Below are positions 21,680 through 34,440 of a stretch of DNA of 64,000 nucleotides, in pieces. The stretch's first letter is position 1. The number at the start of each line of letters is the position of its first letter. The translations under genes and the position numbers were made by a program. The notes under the pieces were generated by a model. The model saw nothing but the letters and a program-made list of their open reading frames with translations. It was not told the DNA's origin and made no database searches. Where the stretch lies: contig CM039515.1 in NCBI GenBank assembly GCA_022432975.1, positions 15,781,488 to 15,845,487 on the forward strand, written 5' to 3'. The stretch is from Begonia masoniana. Lineage: Eukaryota; Streptophyta; Magnoliopsida; Cucurbitales; Begoniaceae.

Positions 21680-24600
21680 TAGGCAATGGCATAAGGGTAA
21701 TTGGAAATTTAAAAGTGGATAACGTATTTAAGGAGAGAGGTTTGTGTTTAATGCACTGTAGCCGCCACTATTCCGTTTATCATTCCTCTTTCGGCCTTCA
21801 GCTCTCCAGCAGAACCCTTTTGGTGATTCTCTTGCTCGATTCTCTTTCAACCTAGGTAAGTTTTCCTCGTTTTTCTTGTATTTTAGCAGTTAGGTAACTG
21901 AGGGAGTACAATGTGAGAAATTTCGAGGATGCTGTGATAGAGAGTAGGTTTAGGTTTTGGTGATAAATGGGAATGCACGGGTAGAAGGGTTTCAAACTGG
22001 TTTCCTCAAACTTCTGATTGATTCTTGGTGAAGTTTAGTGAAGGTTTGATTAATTTACTGTTATGACTTTAGGTGAGCGAGCTTCTAAAGTAGCTTACAG
22101 CTGAGCGATTTCCAGGAGACCAGGTAAGTGAAGTATGCTTGCACCTTCGGGCCTACATCCCAAAACAGTAGGATTATGTTTGCTTGAATGTGTTTGTATG
22201 TCATGCATCATATTTTGAAAGTATGCGAAAATGAATTTACATGAAATGGCATGGTAAGGAATGAACAGACTGTAACAGATAAACTATTAAGGGAACTAAT
22301 CCGCCCCTTAACTTATGAAGGGATTTATACTTTGGGAGAAGTGATCCAACTCCCAATTTCATAGGGGGATCTGAACAGTTGTTAAGGGAACTAATCCGCC
22401 CCTTAATCGAGAGAGAGGATGTATGACTTTGGGAGAAGTGAACCAACTCCCAATTACACAAGGGGATCAGATCAGAAACGAATGCATATGCAACAGAGAT
22501 GAGAAAGTAGAAACTGCATGTTTAGGAACTTATGTTTCAGCATTTCATTTCATTATTGCTTTACTTACTTAGCATTAGGCTAATATATGAGTTTTGTGAT
22601 GTAGGTGAAGAAGTGACAGCAGGTGTGTTCTCTGAGTTTGCTGAGAACTAGGCAGGTTGGAGGGGTGCATTCATGCATCGATCTGGCAACTGATGAGGCG
22701 GTTTAACTACTGTCTGTATGTGGAGTTTAATTTTTTGATGTTCTGTTGTGGAGTGCAGAGGATTTTGATGTTAGTAATAACTGAAGGATTTTAGAATACT
22801 TGAGTTTCACTTGTTATGAAAATTCTGATTTGGTTTTGTTACAAATTGTTAATTTGGGATTTTTATTGGATAAGGATGCAAATGTTGGTTTCAAATGGTT
22901 ATTTGTTGGATTTCAGGAGTTACTTAGGGTCAGGTTGTTTTGAATGATTTGAGTGAAATTTGCAAGTTCAATTATCGGTGAGTGAAGTCCACCGGTGGAT
23001 GTTGAGTGTTTTGTCCACTGGAAGATGTTGGAGGATTGAATCATCCGACTGACGTCATCGGAAGATGTCTTCAGTGGAAGCCATCGGAAGATGTCTTCAG
23101 TGGAAGCCATCTGTAGATGTCTTCAGTATAAGTCTTTAATAGCCTTGTCGTTTAGTAATCAGATGATGTAGGCAGTAGATTTGTCGTTTTGAAATCGGCA
23201 GACGTAGTCTATCGGTAGATGTGAATTGAGGACTTTTGTCGTCTAGTGACTGGAAGACGTGGTTTGTTCTATCGGTAGATGTAGGCTGAGAATGCTTGTC
23301 GTTTAGCGATCGGTCGATGTGTTCTGTTTTGTTTTGTGAGTAAAAGACTTTTGTCGTTTATTGATCAGTCGACGTGTTCTGTTTTCCTCTTTTTTTTTTT
23401 CAACCAACTGTCTTGAATATTTTAACTATTTAAATAAATATTGTTTTTATACAATGATTTTTCCGCTGCAAGTTTTAACATTTTAAGAGTCAAATCTTGA
23501 CCATTGAATGAAATTTTAAAATTTTCTCAGAAAGTCATAGTTCGGTTCAGTAACTTGTGTAGCGAACAAAACTCGGGGAGTTTGTAACGCCCCGAGTTCT
23601 CTAAACCCAGTTCGTTACTCATAATCCGAACATAACTAAGAAAAACTTGGATCAAATTTAAAACTTCGCTCGAAAGTCAAAATTTGACATTTTGTAAAAT
23701 CTCAAAAACATTTAAAAAAAAACTTGCAGCGGAAATTCTTTTGAGCAGAACAGAATTAAGCAAAGCTATAAAACAATGTTTGAATAATCGGTTAAAATAT
23801 TAAGGATTAATTTCGGCCAACAGAAATGTAACGCCCCGAGTTTTCTGAACCCAGTTTGTTACTCATAAACTCTAACTTGACTAAGAAACTTTGGACCAAA
23901 TTTAAAATTTCACTCGAAAGTCTAAATTTGACATTTTTCTAAAACCTCAAAACGTTTAGAGACTTGCAGCGGAAATCATTTGAACAAAAACAGAGTTAAA
24001 CAAAACTATAGAACAATGTTTGAATGATCAATTGAGACGTTAGGAAACTTTCGGCCAAAAGAAATAAAGGTTTAAATCGCGAAATACTTTGAAAGTTGCA
24101 AAAGTCAAACTCATTTGCCGCTGAATTAAGTCAACGAAAAAGAAAAAGCAAACAGAAGTCTTCCACCGATGACGTCAGCCGGATGAATTAATCCTCCAAC
24201 TTCTGTCGATCGCAAACGACGAGTTTTGCTACTCGCATCTACCGATGACGTCAGCCGGATGATTCATTCATCCAGCCTCTGCCGACCATAAAACGACAAA
24301 AGACTTTACTCATAAAACAAAACAAACAGAATACATTGACCGGTCACTAAAAGACAAAAGTCTTCCCGCATCTTCCAATAGACATAATACACAATGTCCA
24401 CCGATCACTAAATGACAAAATCATTTCCTACATCTTCCGATAACTATAGCACTCGACATCCACCGATCGCTAAACGAGAAAAGTCTAAACTTTCTACCGA
24501 TAAAATAATCTACACCATCCGATAGATTTAACACGCTACTCCTACCGGTAGAAAACAACCATCTTCTACCGATAGAAAACGATTTCTTCTACCGATAGAC

Positions 24601-24845
24601 TACCACCGTCGGTAGAAAACAGAGCAAATTTTTTCCACAATTCATACTCTATACAAAAACAACTCTACTACGAAGGGACTTATTCGCTTCAATGAAACCT
24701 TTCGGAAACGACTCCAATCCCTACATCACTCAAATCTAGTAAAAACCAATGCTAAATAAACAAGGTACTATTATCAGAAGATTTCAAAATGTGTTTCAAA
24801 ACATTGAAAACTATTACTGTCATAAGACTCAACATACTTAAGTGA

Positions 24846-27800
24846 AAACCTTTTCGTTAACCTTTTCGTTAACCTTTTCGTTACCTTTTCGTTTACCTTT
24901 TCGTTTACCTTTTCGTTAGCCTTTTCGTTAACCTTTTCGTTAACCTTTTCGTTAACCTTTTCGTTAACCTTTTCGTTAACCTTTTCGTTACCTTTTCGTT
25001 AGCCTTTTCGTTAACCTTTTCGTTAACCTTTTCGTTAACCTTTTCGTTAACCTTTTCGTTAACCTTTTCGTTAACCTTTTCGTTTACCTTTTCGTTATCC
25101 TTTTCGTTAGCCTTTTCGTTAACCTTTTCGTTAACCTTTTCGTTAACCTTTTCGTTAACCTTTTCGTTAACCTTTTCGTTAACCTTTTCGTTAACCTTTT
25201 CGTTAACCTTTTCGTTACCTTTTCGTTAGCCTTTTCGTTAACCTTTTCGTTAACCTTTTCGTTAACCTTTTCGTTAACCTTTTCGTTAACCTTTTCGTTA
25301 ACCTTTTCGTTACCTTTTCGTTTACCTTTTCGTTAGCCTTTTCGTTAACCTTTTCGTTCACCTTTTCGTTAACCTTTTCGTTAACCTTTTCGTTAACCTT
25401 TTCGTTACCTTTTCGTTTACCTTTTCGTTTACCTTTTCGTTTACCTTTTCGTTTACCTTTTCGTTATCCTTTTCGTTAGCCTTTTCGTTAACCTTTTCGT
25501 TAACCTTTTCGTTACCTTTTCGTTAGCCTTTTCGTTAACCTTTTCGTTAACCTTTTCGTTAACCTTTTCGTTAACCTTTTCGTTAACCTTTTCGTTCACC
25601 TTTTCGTTAACCTTTTCGTTACCTTTTCGTTATCCTTTTCGTTAGCCTTTTCGTTAACCTTTTCGTTCACCTTTTCGTTAACCTTTTCGTTCACCTTTTC
25701 GTTAACCTTTTCGTTAACCTTTTCGTTCACCTTTTCGTTAACCTTTTCGTTCACCTTTTCGTTAACCTTTTCGTTACCTTTTCGTTAGCCTTTTCGTTAA
25801 CCTTTTCGTTAACCTTTTCGTTACCTTTTCGTTAACCTTTTCGTTAACCTTTTCGTTACCTTTTCGTTTACCTTTTCGTTAGCCTTTTCGTTAACCTTTT
25901 CGTTACCTTTTCGTTTACCTTTTCGTTAGCCTTTTCGTTAACCTTTTCGTTAACCTTTTCGTTACCTTTTCGTTAGCCTTTTCGTTAACCTTTTCGTTTA
26001 CCTTTTCGTTTACCTTTTCGTTAGCCTTTTCGTTAACCTTTTCGTTACCTTTTCGTTAGCCTTTTCGTTAACCTTTTCGTTAACCTTTTCGTTCACCTTT
26101 TCGTTAACCTTTTCGTTAACCTTTTCGTTAACCTTTTCGTTAACCTTTTCGTTAACCTTTTCGTTACCTTTTCGTTAGCCTTTTCGTTAACCTTTTCGTT
26201 AACCTTTTCGTTAACCTTTTCGTTAACCTTTTCGTTACCTTTTCGTTATCCTTTTCGTTAGCCTTTTCGTTAACCTTTTCGTTAACCTTTTCGTTAACCT
26301 TTTCGTTACCTTTTCGTTATCCTTTTCGTTAGCCTTTTCGTTAACCTTTTCGTTAACCTTTTCGTTAACCTTTTCGTTAACCTTTTCGTTTACCTTTTCG
26401 TTAGCCTTTTCGTTAACCTTTTCGTTAACCTTTTCGTTACCTTTTCGTTTACCTTTTCGTTATCCTTTTCGTTAGCCTTTTCGTTAACCTTTTCGTTAAC
26501 CTTTTCGTTCACCTTTTCGTTAACCTTTTCGTTTACCTTTTCGTTAGCCTTTTCGTTAACCTTTTCGTTAACCTTTTCGTTACCTTTTCGTTAGCCTTTT
26601 CGTTAACCTTTTCGTTAACCTTTTCGTTAACCTTTTCGTTAACCTTTTCGTTAACCTTTTCGTTACCTTTTCGTTTACCTTTTCGTTAGCCTTTTCGTTA
26701 ACCTTTTCGTTCACCTTTTCGTTAACCTTTTCGTTACCTTTTCGTTAGCCTTTTCGTTAACCTTTTCGTTAACCTTTTCGTTCACCTTTTCGTTAACCTT
26801 TTCGTTAACCTTTTCGTTACCTTTTCGTTAGCCTTTTCGTTAACCTTTTCGTTAACCTTTTCGTTAACCTTTTCGTTAACCTTTTCGTTACCTTTTCGTT
26901 ATCCTTTTCGTTAGCCTTTTCGTTAACCTTTTCGTTAACCTTTTCGTTAACCTTTTCGTTAACCTTTTCGTTAACCTTTTCGTTAACCTTTTCGTTAACC
27001 TTTTCGTTAACCTTTTCGTTAACCTTTTCGTTAACCTTTTCGTTAACCTTTTCGTTAACCTTTTCGTTACCTTTTCGTTAGCCTTTTCGTTAACCTTTTC
27101 GTTACCTTTTCGTTTACCTTTTCGTTAGCCTTTTCGTTAACCTTTTCGTTCACCTTTTCGTTAACCTTTTCGTTAACCTTTTCGTTAACCTTTTCGTTAA
27201 CCTTTTCGTTACCTTTTCGTTTACCTTTTCGTTTACCTTTTCGTTATCCTTTTCGTTAGCCTTTTCGTTAACCTTTTCGTTAACCTTTTCGTTAACCTTT
27301 TCGTTAACCTTTTCGTTAACCTTTTCGTTCACCTTTTCGTTAACCTTTTCGTTAACCTTTTCGTTACCTTTTCGTTAGCCTTTTCGTTAACCTTTTCGTT
27401 AACCTTTTCGTTAACCTTTTCGTTACCTTTTCGTTAGCCTTTTCGTTAACCTTTTCGTTAACCTTTTCGTTAACCTTTTCGTTTACCTTTTCGTTATCCT
27501 TTTCGTTAGCCTTTTCGTTAACCTTTTCGTTAACCTTTTCGTTAACCTTTTCGTTAACCTTTTCGTTACCTTTTCGTTAGCCTTTTCGTTAACCTTTTCG
27601 TTAACCTTTTCGTTAACCTTTTCGTTAACCTTTTCGTTACCTTTTCGTTAGCCTTTTCGTTAACCTTTTCGTTACCTTTTCGTTAGCCTTTTCGTTAACC
27701 TTTTCGTTACCTTTTCGTTATCCTTTTCGTTAGCCTTTTCGTTAACCTTTTCGTTAACCTTTTCGTTCACCTTTTCGTTAACCTTTTCGTTAACCTTTTC

Positions 27801-28176
27801 GTTAACCTTTTCGTTAACCTTTTCGTTAACCTTTTCGTTAACCTTTTCGTTATCCTTTTCGTTAGCCTTTTCGTTAACCTTTTCGTTAACCTTTTCGTTA
27901 ACCTTTTCGTTAACCTTTTCGTTTACCTTTTCGTTAACCTTTTCGTTCACCTTTTCGTTAACCTTTTCGTTAACCTTTTCGTTACCTTTTCGTTATTATT
28001 TTCGTTAGCCTTTTCGTTAACCTTTTCGTTCACCTTTTCGTTAACCTTTTCGTTAACCTTTTCGTTTACCTTTTCGTTTACCTTTTCGTTATCCTTTTCG
28101 TTAGCCTTTTCGTTAACCTTTTCGTTCACCTTTTCGTTAACCTTTTCGTTTACCTTTTCGTTATTATTTTCGTTAA
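24846..28176. repeat. 12-bp array AACCTTTTCGTT, block 1 (3.3 kb)
   Basis: Roughly 280 units of AACCTTTTCGTT with recurrent variants (TACC-, CACC-, AGCC-, ATCC-TTTTCGTT and an 11-base form ACCTTTTCGTT). The order of variants repeats irregularly, with an AGCC unit every few units, suggesting rounds of amplification of longer blocks. Because 12 is a multiple of three the minus strand reads as Asn-Glu-Lys-Val repeats; these frames are not genes. Confidence 0.97.
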
Positions 28177-29095
28177 CCTAAGATCAAGACATTAAAAGTT
28201 TATTCTGTCAGCGAAACTCAAACACAACTCAGCTATCCAGTTTTTCACTACAAAGCACATGTACAAAAACAATGGTTAAACCGCCTCATCAGTTTACCAA
28301 GTCGTGGCCTGAATGCGCTCCCCCAACATCATCTATGCGTTTGTGAACTCAGGGAAATCACCTGCATTAATGTAACGCCCCTAATACTGTGCTCGTATTT
28401 ACCCTTAATTACCGTACAAATTTTTCATTTTTCCTTTATTCTTAGCGTTCATGCGGAAACGATTTGAAAACAATTTAAAATCAATTTAATAAACGTTTAA
28501 AATAAATAAGAAAAACAATTTATTAAACCAATACGTACATAAACACTCGATACTCATACGTCTTCTGAAATACCACCTTAAAGCCGACTCGAAACGCAAC
28601 TATAACAAAGTACATTTTCATGAAAATAAACTGCGTGGTTCCGTTTAAAAGTTTAACAAATCCTCCTGTTTCAAAATCACAAAACAGTTTATAACAACAG
28701 GTTTCCAAAACGTTCAGAACATTAAAATATCAACCTATCAACTACCAGAGCCAAGCATCCTATAATGTCTATACAACCATCAGCCCAAAACGTCCAAAAA
28801 CCCTCAAAATCTATACATCTTTCATCCAGACAATTCCCAAAACTATCAAAATACCTAACCATGAGTCCCACGGGTCAAAATACGTCTCGACTGCGCCAAC
28901 ACACTCCTGCGTCCATCCGTCGTCAATTGTATCATGTCTCAGGAGGAGGAATCTCATCCTCCACCTGGTTCCTCGATAACTAGATCACCTACACCGTACA
29001 TAACACACTATGAGATAAAATCCCAGTAAGCTCTACGTAAATGCAATGCATGCTGTGCTATGAGTTCATTAAACCATACAATCGTTTTACTTTTT

Positions 29096-30481
29096 CGCTA
29101 ACCTTTTCGTTAACCTTTTCGTTAACCTTTTCGTTAACCTTTTCGTTATTATTTTCGTTAGCCTTTTCGTAACCTTTTCGTTAACCTTTTCGTTTACCTT
29201 TTCGTTTACCTTTTCGTTAATCTTTTCGTTTACCTTTTCGTTAGCCTTTTCGTTACCTTTTCGTTAACCTTTTCGTTCACCTTTTCGTTAACCTTTTCGT
29301 TTACCTTTTCGTTATTATTTTCGTTAGCCTTTTCGTTAACCTTTTCGTTTACCTTTTCGTTTACCTTTTCGTTAATCTTTTCGTTTACCTTTTCGTTAAC
29401 CTTTTCGTTTACCTTTTCGTTAGCCTTTTCGTTAACCTTTTCGTAACCTTTTCGTTCACCTTTTCGTTAACCTTTTCGTTCATCTTTTCGTTTACCTTTT
29501 CGTTAGCCTTTTCGTTAACCTTTTTGTTCACCTTTTCGTTAGCCTTTTCGTTAACCTTTTCGTTAACCTTTTCGTTACCTTTTCGTTATCCTTTTCGTTA
29601 GCCTTTTCGTTAACCTTTTCGTTAACCTTTTCGTTAACCTTTTCGTTAACCTTTTCGTTCATCTTTTCGTTTACCTTTTCGTTATCCTTTTCGTTAGCCT
29701 TTTCGTTAACCTTTTCGTTTACCTTTTCGTTTTCCTTTTCGTTAGCCTTTTCGTTAACCTTTTCGTTTACCTTTTCGTTATCCTTTTCGTAGCCTTTTCG
29801 TTACCTTTTCGTTTACCTTTTCTTTAACCTTTTCGTTCACCTTTTCGTTAATCTTTTCGTTTACCTTTTCGTTAGCCTTTTCGTAACCTTTTCGTTCACC
29901 TTTTCGTTAACCTTTTCGTTAACCTTTTCGTTAACCTTTTCGTTAACCTTTTCGTTTACCTTTTCGTTAGCCTTTTCGTTAACCTTTTCGTTAACCTTTT
30001 CGTTAACCTTTTCGTTAACCTTTTCGTTAACCTTTTCGTTCACCTTTTCGTTAACCTTTTCGTTAACCTTTTCGTTACCTTTTCGTTAACCTTTTCGTTT
30101 ACCTTTTCGTTAGCCTTTTCGTTAACCTTTTCGTTAACCTTTTCGTTAACCTTTTCGTTAACCTTTTCGTTAACCTTTTCGTTCACCTTTTCGTTAACCT
30201 TTTCGTTAACCTTTTCGTTAACCTTTTCGTTCACCTTTTCGTTAACCTTTTCGTTAACCTTTTCGTTAACCTTTTCGTTAACCTTTTCGTTACCTTTTCG
30301 TTAGCCTTTTCGTTAACCTTTTCGTTAACCTTTTCGTTCACCTTTTCGTTAACCTTTTCGTTACCTTTTCGTTAGCCTTTTCGTTAACCTTTTCGTTAAC
30401 CTTTTCGTTCACCTTTTCGTTAACCTTTTCGTTCACCTTTTCGTTAGCCTTTTCGTTAACCTTTTCGTTAACCTTTTCGTT
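29096..30481. repeat. 12-bp array AACCTTTTCGTT, block 2 (1.4 kb)
   Basis: Same unit and variants as 24846-28176 but inside a different LTR family, with extra variants near its left end (ATTATTTTCGTT, AATCTTTTCGTT). About 115 units. Confidence 0.96.
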
Positions 30482-30849
30482 AAAACGAGTTTAAACTTCT
30501 AAACGTCCAAATTTAACAAAAACCTTAACTAAGGAATTTTCCTAAAATATTAACCTAACTAATCGAAGTATTTAAACAACGATTAACGCTCGATAGTTTA
30601 AAATCACAATTAACGAGTTTTCCCAAAAACCCGAAAATTCCCTAAATTTCTTTAACCTTTTCGTTAAAACGAGTTTAAACTTCTAAACGTCCAAATTTAA
30701 CAAAAACCTTAACTAAGGAATTTTCCTAAAATATTAACCTAACTAATCGAAGTATTTAAACAACGATTAACGCTCGATAGTTTAAAATCACAATTAACGA
30801 GTTTTCCCAAAAACCCGAAAATTCCCAAATTTTAACATTTCTCGCAATT
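30482..30849. repeat. 184-bp tandem duplication with a 12-bp unit at the join
   Basis: The block starting AAAACGAGTTTAAAC at 30482 recurs at 30666. The seam reads TTTAACCTTTTCGTTAAAACGAG, so it contains one AACCTTTTCGTT unit next to block sequence. Confidence 0.85.
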
Positions 30850-31475
30850 CACTCTAACTCCGTCCAATAACGTTCAATACGTCCTTTATATCGTTAATTT
30901 CTATAAACCTAATAATTTCGGACCCTAATTTGGGTTCGGTAAAAACCGACCCGAAACTTCGAATGCGCGTAACTTTCGCGTCGGTTATCGGAATCGAACG
31001 ATTCCAGCGGCCACGCGCTCCTCTAATAACCTATTTTAACCTGTCAAAAGGAATTTTAAAAGAATCGACCGCAGATAGGTCAAATGCAGCAAAACCCGAA
31101 CTGCCCCTTTAAACCAAAAATCCCCTTTTTCGATTTTCATCAATTTTCCTCCGATTCCTCACCAATCAATCCCAATTAGCCTCAATTAGCCTAAATTAAT
31201 CGAAATCCCGAGCCATCACACCAAAAACCGAAACCCCCAAATTTGGGGTTCCCTGTTTTCGGCCAAATCGAGCTCGACACCCTCGGTCAAAAACCGAGCA
31301 AGAAACAGGGGAAGAAAATTGACTTACCGGTCAGTTTTTCACACGGAGACGGGCCAGAATCCCCACGCCGCCGCCGTCTGGCCGGAGATCATCGGAAATC
31401 GGCGGCGGTTTGCTCGGCCGATCGTCGCTCTCGTCGGTCTCCCCTCTCCTTTCGTTCTCGGCGTCGGGCTCGAAT

Positions 31476-31503
31476 CAACAGAATGGCAATTGCCATTCTG
31501 TTG
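31476..31503. other. 28-bp perfect palindrome
   Basis: CAACAGAATGGCAA followed by its exact reverse complement. The same 12-bp arms with a four-base centre occur at 50247-50274, each time beside an AT-rich simple repeat. Confidence 0.9.
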
Positions 31504-31548
31504 ATTTTATTTTATTATTAATAATAATTATAATTATAATTATAATTC

Positions 31549-33372
31549 CATTAATAGCTATTCTGATCCCTCAGTTCCCTTGGGAGTGGGATCAATTCTC
31601 CCAATGTTATACATCCTCTACTCAATTAAGGGGCGGATGAATTCCATTAATAGCTATTCTGATCCCTCAGTTCCCTTGGGAGTGGGATCAATTCTCCCAA
31701 TGTTATACATCCTCTAATCGATTAAGGGGCGGATGAATTCCATTAATAGCTATTCTGATCCCTCAGTTCCCTTGGGAGTGGGATCAATTCTCCCAATGTT
31801 ATACATCCTCTAATCGATTAAGGGGCGGATGAATTCCATTAATAGCTATTCTGATCCCTCAGTTCCCTTGGGAGTGGGATCAATTCTCCCAATGTTATAC
31901 ATCCTCTAATCGATTAAGGGGCGGATGAATTCCATTAATAGCTATTCTGATCCCTCAGTTCCCTTGGGAGTGGGATCAATTCTCCCAATGTTATACATCC
32001 TCTAATCGATTAAGGGGCGGATGAATTCCATTAATAGCTATTCTGATCCCTCAGTTCCCTTGGGAGTGGGATCAATTCTCCCAATGTTATACATCCTCTA
32101 CTCAATTAAGGGGCGGATGAATTCCATTAATAGCTATTCTGATCCCTCAGTTCCCTTGGGAGTGGGATCAATTCTCCCAATGTTATACATCCTCTAATCG
32201 ATTAAGGGGCGGATGAATTCCATTAATAGCTATTCTGATCCCTCAGTTCCCTTGGGAGTGGGATCAATTCTCCCAATGTTATACATCCTCTAATCGATTA
32301 AGGGGCGGATGAATTCCATTAATAGCTATTCTGATCCCTCAGTTCCCTTGGGAGTGGGATCAATTCTCCCAATGTTATACATCCTCTACTCAATTAAGGG
32401 GCGGATGAATTCCATTAATAGCTATTCTGATCCCTCAGTTCCCTTGGGAGTGGGATCAATTCTCCCAATGTTATACATCCTCTAATCGATTAAGGGGCGG
32501 ATGAATTCCATTAATAGCTATTCTGATCCCTCAGTTCCCTTGGGAGTGGGATCAATTCTCCCAATGTTATACATCCTCTAATCGATTAAGGGGCGGATGA
32601 ATTCCATTAATAGCTATTCTGATCCCTCAGTTCCCTTGGGAGTGGGATCAATTCTCCCAATGTTATACATCCTCTACTCAATTAAGGGGCGGATGAATTC
32701 CATTAATAGCTATTCTGATCCCTCAGTTCCCTTGGGAGTGGGATCAATTCTCCCAATGTTATACATCCTCTAATCGATTAAGGGGCGGATGAATTCCATT
32801 AATAGCTATTCTGATCCCTCAGTTCCCTTGGGAGTGGGATCAATTCTCCCAATGTTATACATCCTCTACTCAATTAAGGGGCGGATGAATTCCATTAATA
32901 GCTATTCTGATCCCTCAGTTCCCTTGGGAGTGGGATCAATTCTCCCAATGTTATACATCCTCTACTCAATTAAGGGGCGGATGAATTCCATTAATAGCTA
33001 TTCTGATCCCTCAGTTCCCTTGGGAGTGGGATCAATTCTCCCAATGTTATACATCCTCTAATCGATTAAGGGGCGGATGAATTCCATTAATAGCTATTCT
33101 GATCCCTCAGTTCCCTTGGGAGTGGGATCAATTCTCCCAATGTTATACATCCTCTACTCAATTAAGGGGCGGATGAATTCCATTAATAGCTATTCTGATC
33201 CCTCAGTTCCCTTGGGAGTGGGATCAATTCTCCCAATGTTATACATCCTCTACTCAATTAAGGGGCGGATGAATTCCATTAATAGCTATTCTGATCCCTC
33301 AGTTCCCTTGGGAGTGGGATCAATTCTCCCAATGTTATACATCCTCTAATCGATTAAGGGGCGGATGAATTC
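31549..33372. repeat. 96-bp array, 19 units, two variants
   Basis: The unit runs from ATTAATAGCTATTCTGATCC to GGGGCGGATGAATTCC. Units are near identical except for CTACTCAATT (type C) versus CTAATCGATT (type A). The order is CAAAACAACAACACCACCA, with three-unit (288-bp) repetition towards the right. It is an amplification of the two-copy repeat found in intron 2 of related LTRs. TGATCCC...GGGATCA arms in each unit can form a hairpin. Open frames 32789-33061 and 33077-33349 are identical repeat products. Confidence 0.95.
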
Positions 33373-34200
33373 CCTTAATAGCTGATCTGTCACATTCGGT
33401 TCATGCCTTACCATTCTTTACATGAAAATTCATTTTTCGTAATCTTTCATAAAAACATGATGCATGTCATACAAACTCATTCGCACAATGCATAAGCCTA
33501 ATGTTTTGTGATGTAGGCCCGAAGGCACATGCGTACTTTACTTACCTGGATTCCTGAAAATTGTTTGGTTGCTTACCACTTCGGGTTTGCTCGAACCTAA
33601 AACCGTAGACAGTGTATTAGTTATACTTCATTCTAAACTATCCAGGAGTCTAAGGAAATTAATTTGGAAGCCCAGATCTTTGTGCATTCCCGATTCTACA
33701 CTAAACCCGAAACTACACACATTCACAACACTCCCAAAAACACATACATTGCACTCCCTCTGCTATCTAGCCGTCGAGTCATAAAGAAAATGAAGGAACT
33801 CACCTAAGTCGGAGAAATCACTAGAGAAGTCGGAGGGAAAATCGCCTGGAGCTCTGGTGAGCTTGAGCTGAATATTGAGAAAGGAAAAATGAGGGGACAA
33901 TGGCGGCTAAACCTCATTAAACCCTCCCTTAAATACGTTATCCCCAATAAATTGCAATTTACCATTTTGTCCTTACTCATTCACTTATTAACCTAATCAC
34001 TAAATCTCCCAAATTTAAATTTTAAAGCATTCTCAAAAAATGAAAAAGGTAAATCGGTTAATAGAAACCGGGTGTTACAAGAAACCAAGACTTAAGCGTG
34101 AAAACTTGAAAATCGTAAGAGTCGAACGCATCTGCCGCTAAATAAAGTTAACAAAAAAAAAAGGTAGAGACATAAACTGAAGGCTTCTACCGATCACAAA

Positions 34201-34440
34201 ACGACAAAACTTATTATACACATCTACCGATGACGTAAGCCGGATGGTTCATTCATCTAACTCACACCGGTCATAAAACGACAAAACTTATTATACACAT
34301 CTACTGATGACGTAAGCCGGATGATTCATTCATCTAACTCACACCGGTCACAAAACGACAAAACTTATTATACACATCAACCGATGACGTAAGCCGGATG
34401 ATTCATTCATCTAACTCACACCGGTCACAAAACGATAAAA
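34201..34440. repeat. 77-bp tandem repeat, three copies, in LTR F
   Basis: ACGACAAAACTTATTATACA...CACCGGTCA(C/T)AAA repeats at about 34201, 34278 and 34355. Each unit contains an ATGACGTAAGCCGGATG motif. Confidence 0.85.

Larger units (their letters stand above)
28371..31548 (-). mobile_element. LTR fragment H, truncated, inside G
   Basis: Starts TGTAACGCCCCTAATACTG at 28371, like LTR B at 52765, and 30482-30900 matches LTR B near 54040-54200. The last 600 bp instead resemble C and D-type LTR sequence (TTTGGGTTCGGTAAAAAC block, palindrome at 31476). It stops in an AT-rich tract at 31548 without the expected TTACA, so its far end is lost. It contains an array (29096-30481) and a tandem duplication (30482-30849). 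Confidence 0.65.
23827..34079 (-). mobile_element. Solo LTR G inside F, swollen by arrays
   Basis: TGTAACGCCCCGAG at 23827 to GGGTGTTACA at 34079 with perfect target duplication AGAAA (23822-23826 and 34080-34084). LTRs of this family are normally about 2.1 kb. This one is 10.3 kb because of a 12-bp array (24.8-28.2 kb), insertion H with its own array (28.4-31.5 kb) and a 96-bp array (31.5-33.4 kb). The part between the acceptor-side block and the array is missing, so a deletion accompanied these changes. Confidence 0.88.

Noticed and set aside
28523..28983. Two small open frames (61 and 72 codons) as host genes
   Set aside because: They lie in LTR fragment H and the collinear part of LTR B (52.8-53.4 kb) does not keep them.
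27150..30234. Asn-Glu-Lys-Val repeat proteins on the minus strand
   Set aside because: The 12-bp unit is in frame with itself, so any such array reads open; variants of 11 bases break the frame repeatedly.
31243..31640. Three overlapping frames near 31.3 kb with Arg-rich products
   Set aside because: GC-rich LTR leader sequence shared with C-type LTRs; frames overlap, none is conserved.
24846..33372. CRISPR-like arrays
   Set aside because: Direct tandem units without unique spacers, in a plant retrotransposon context with no cas genes.
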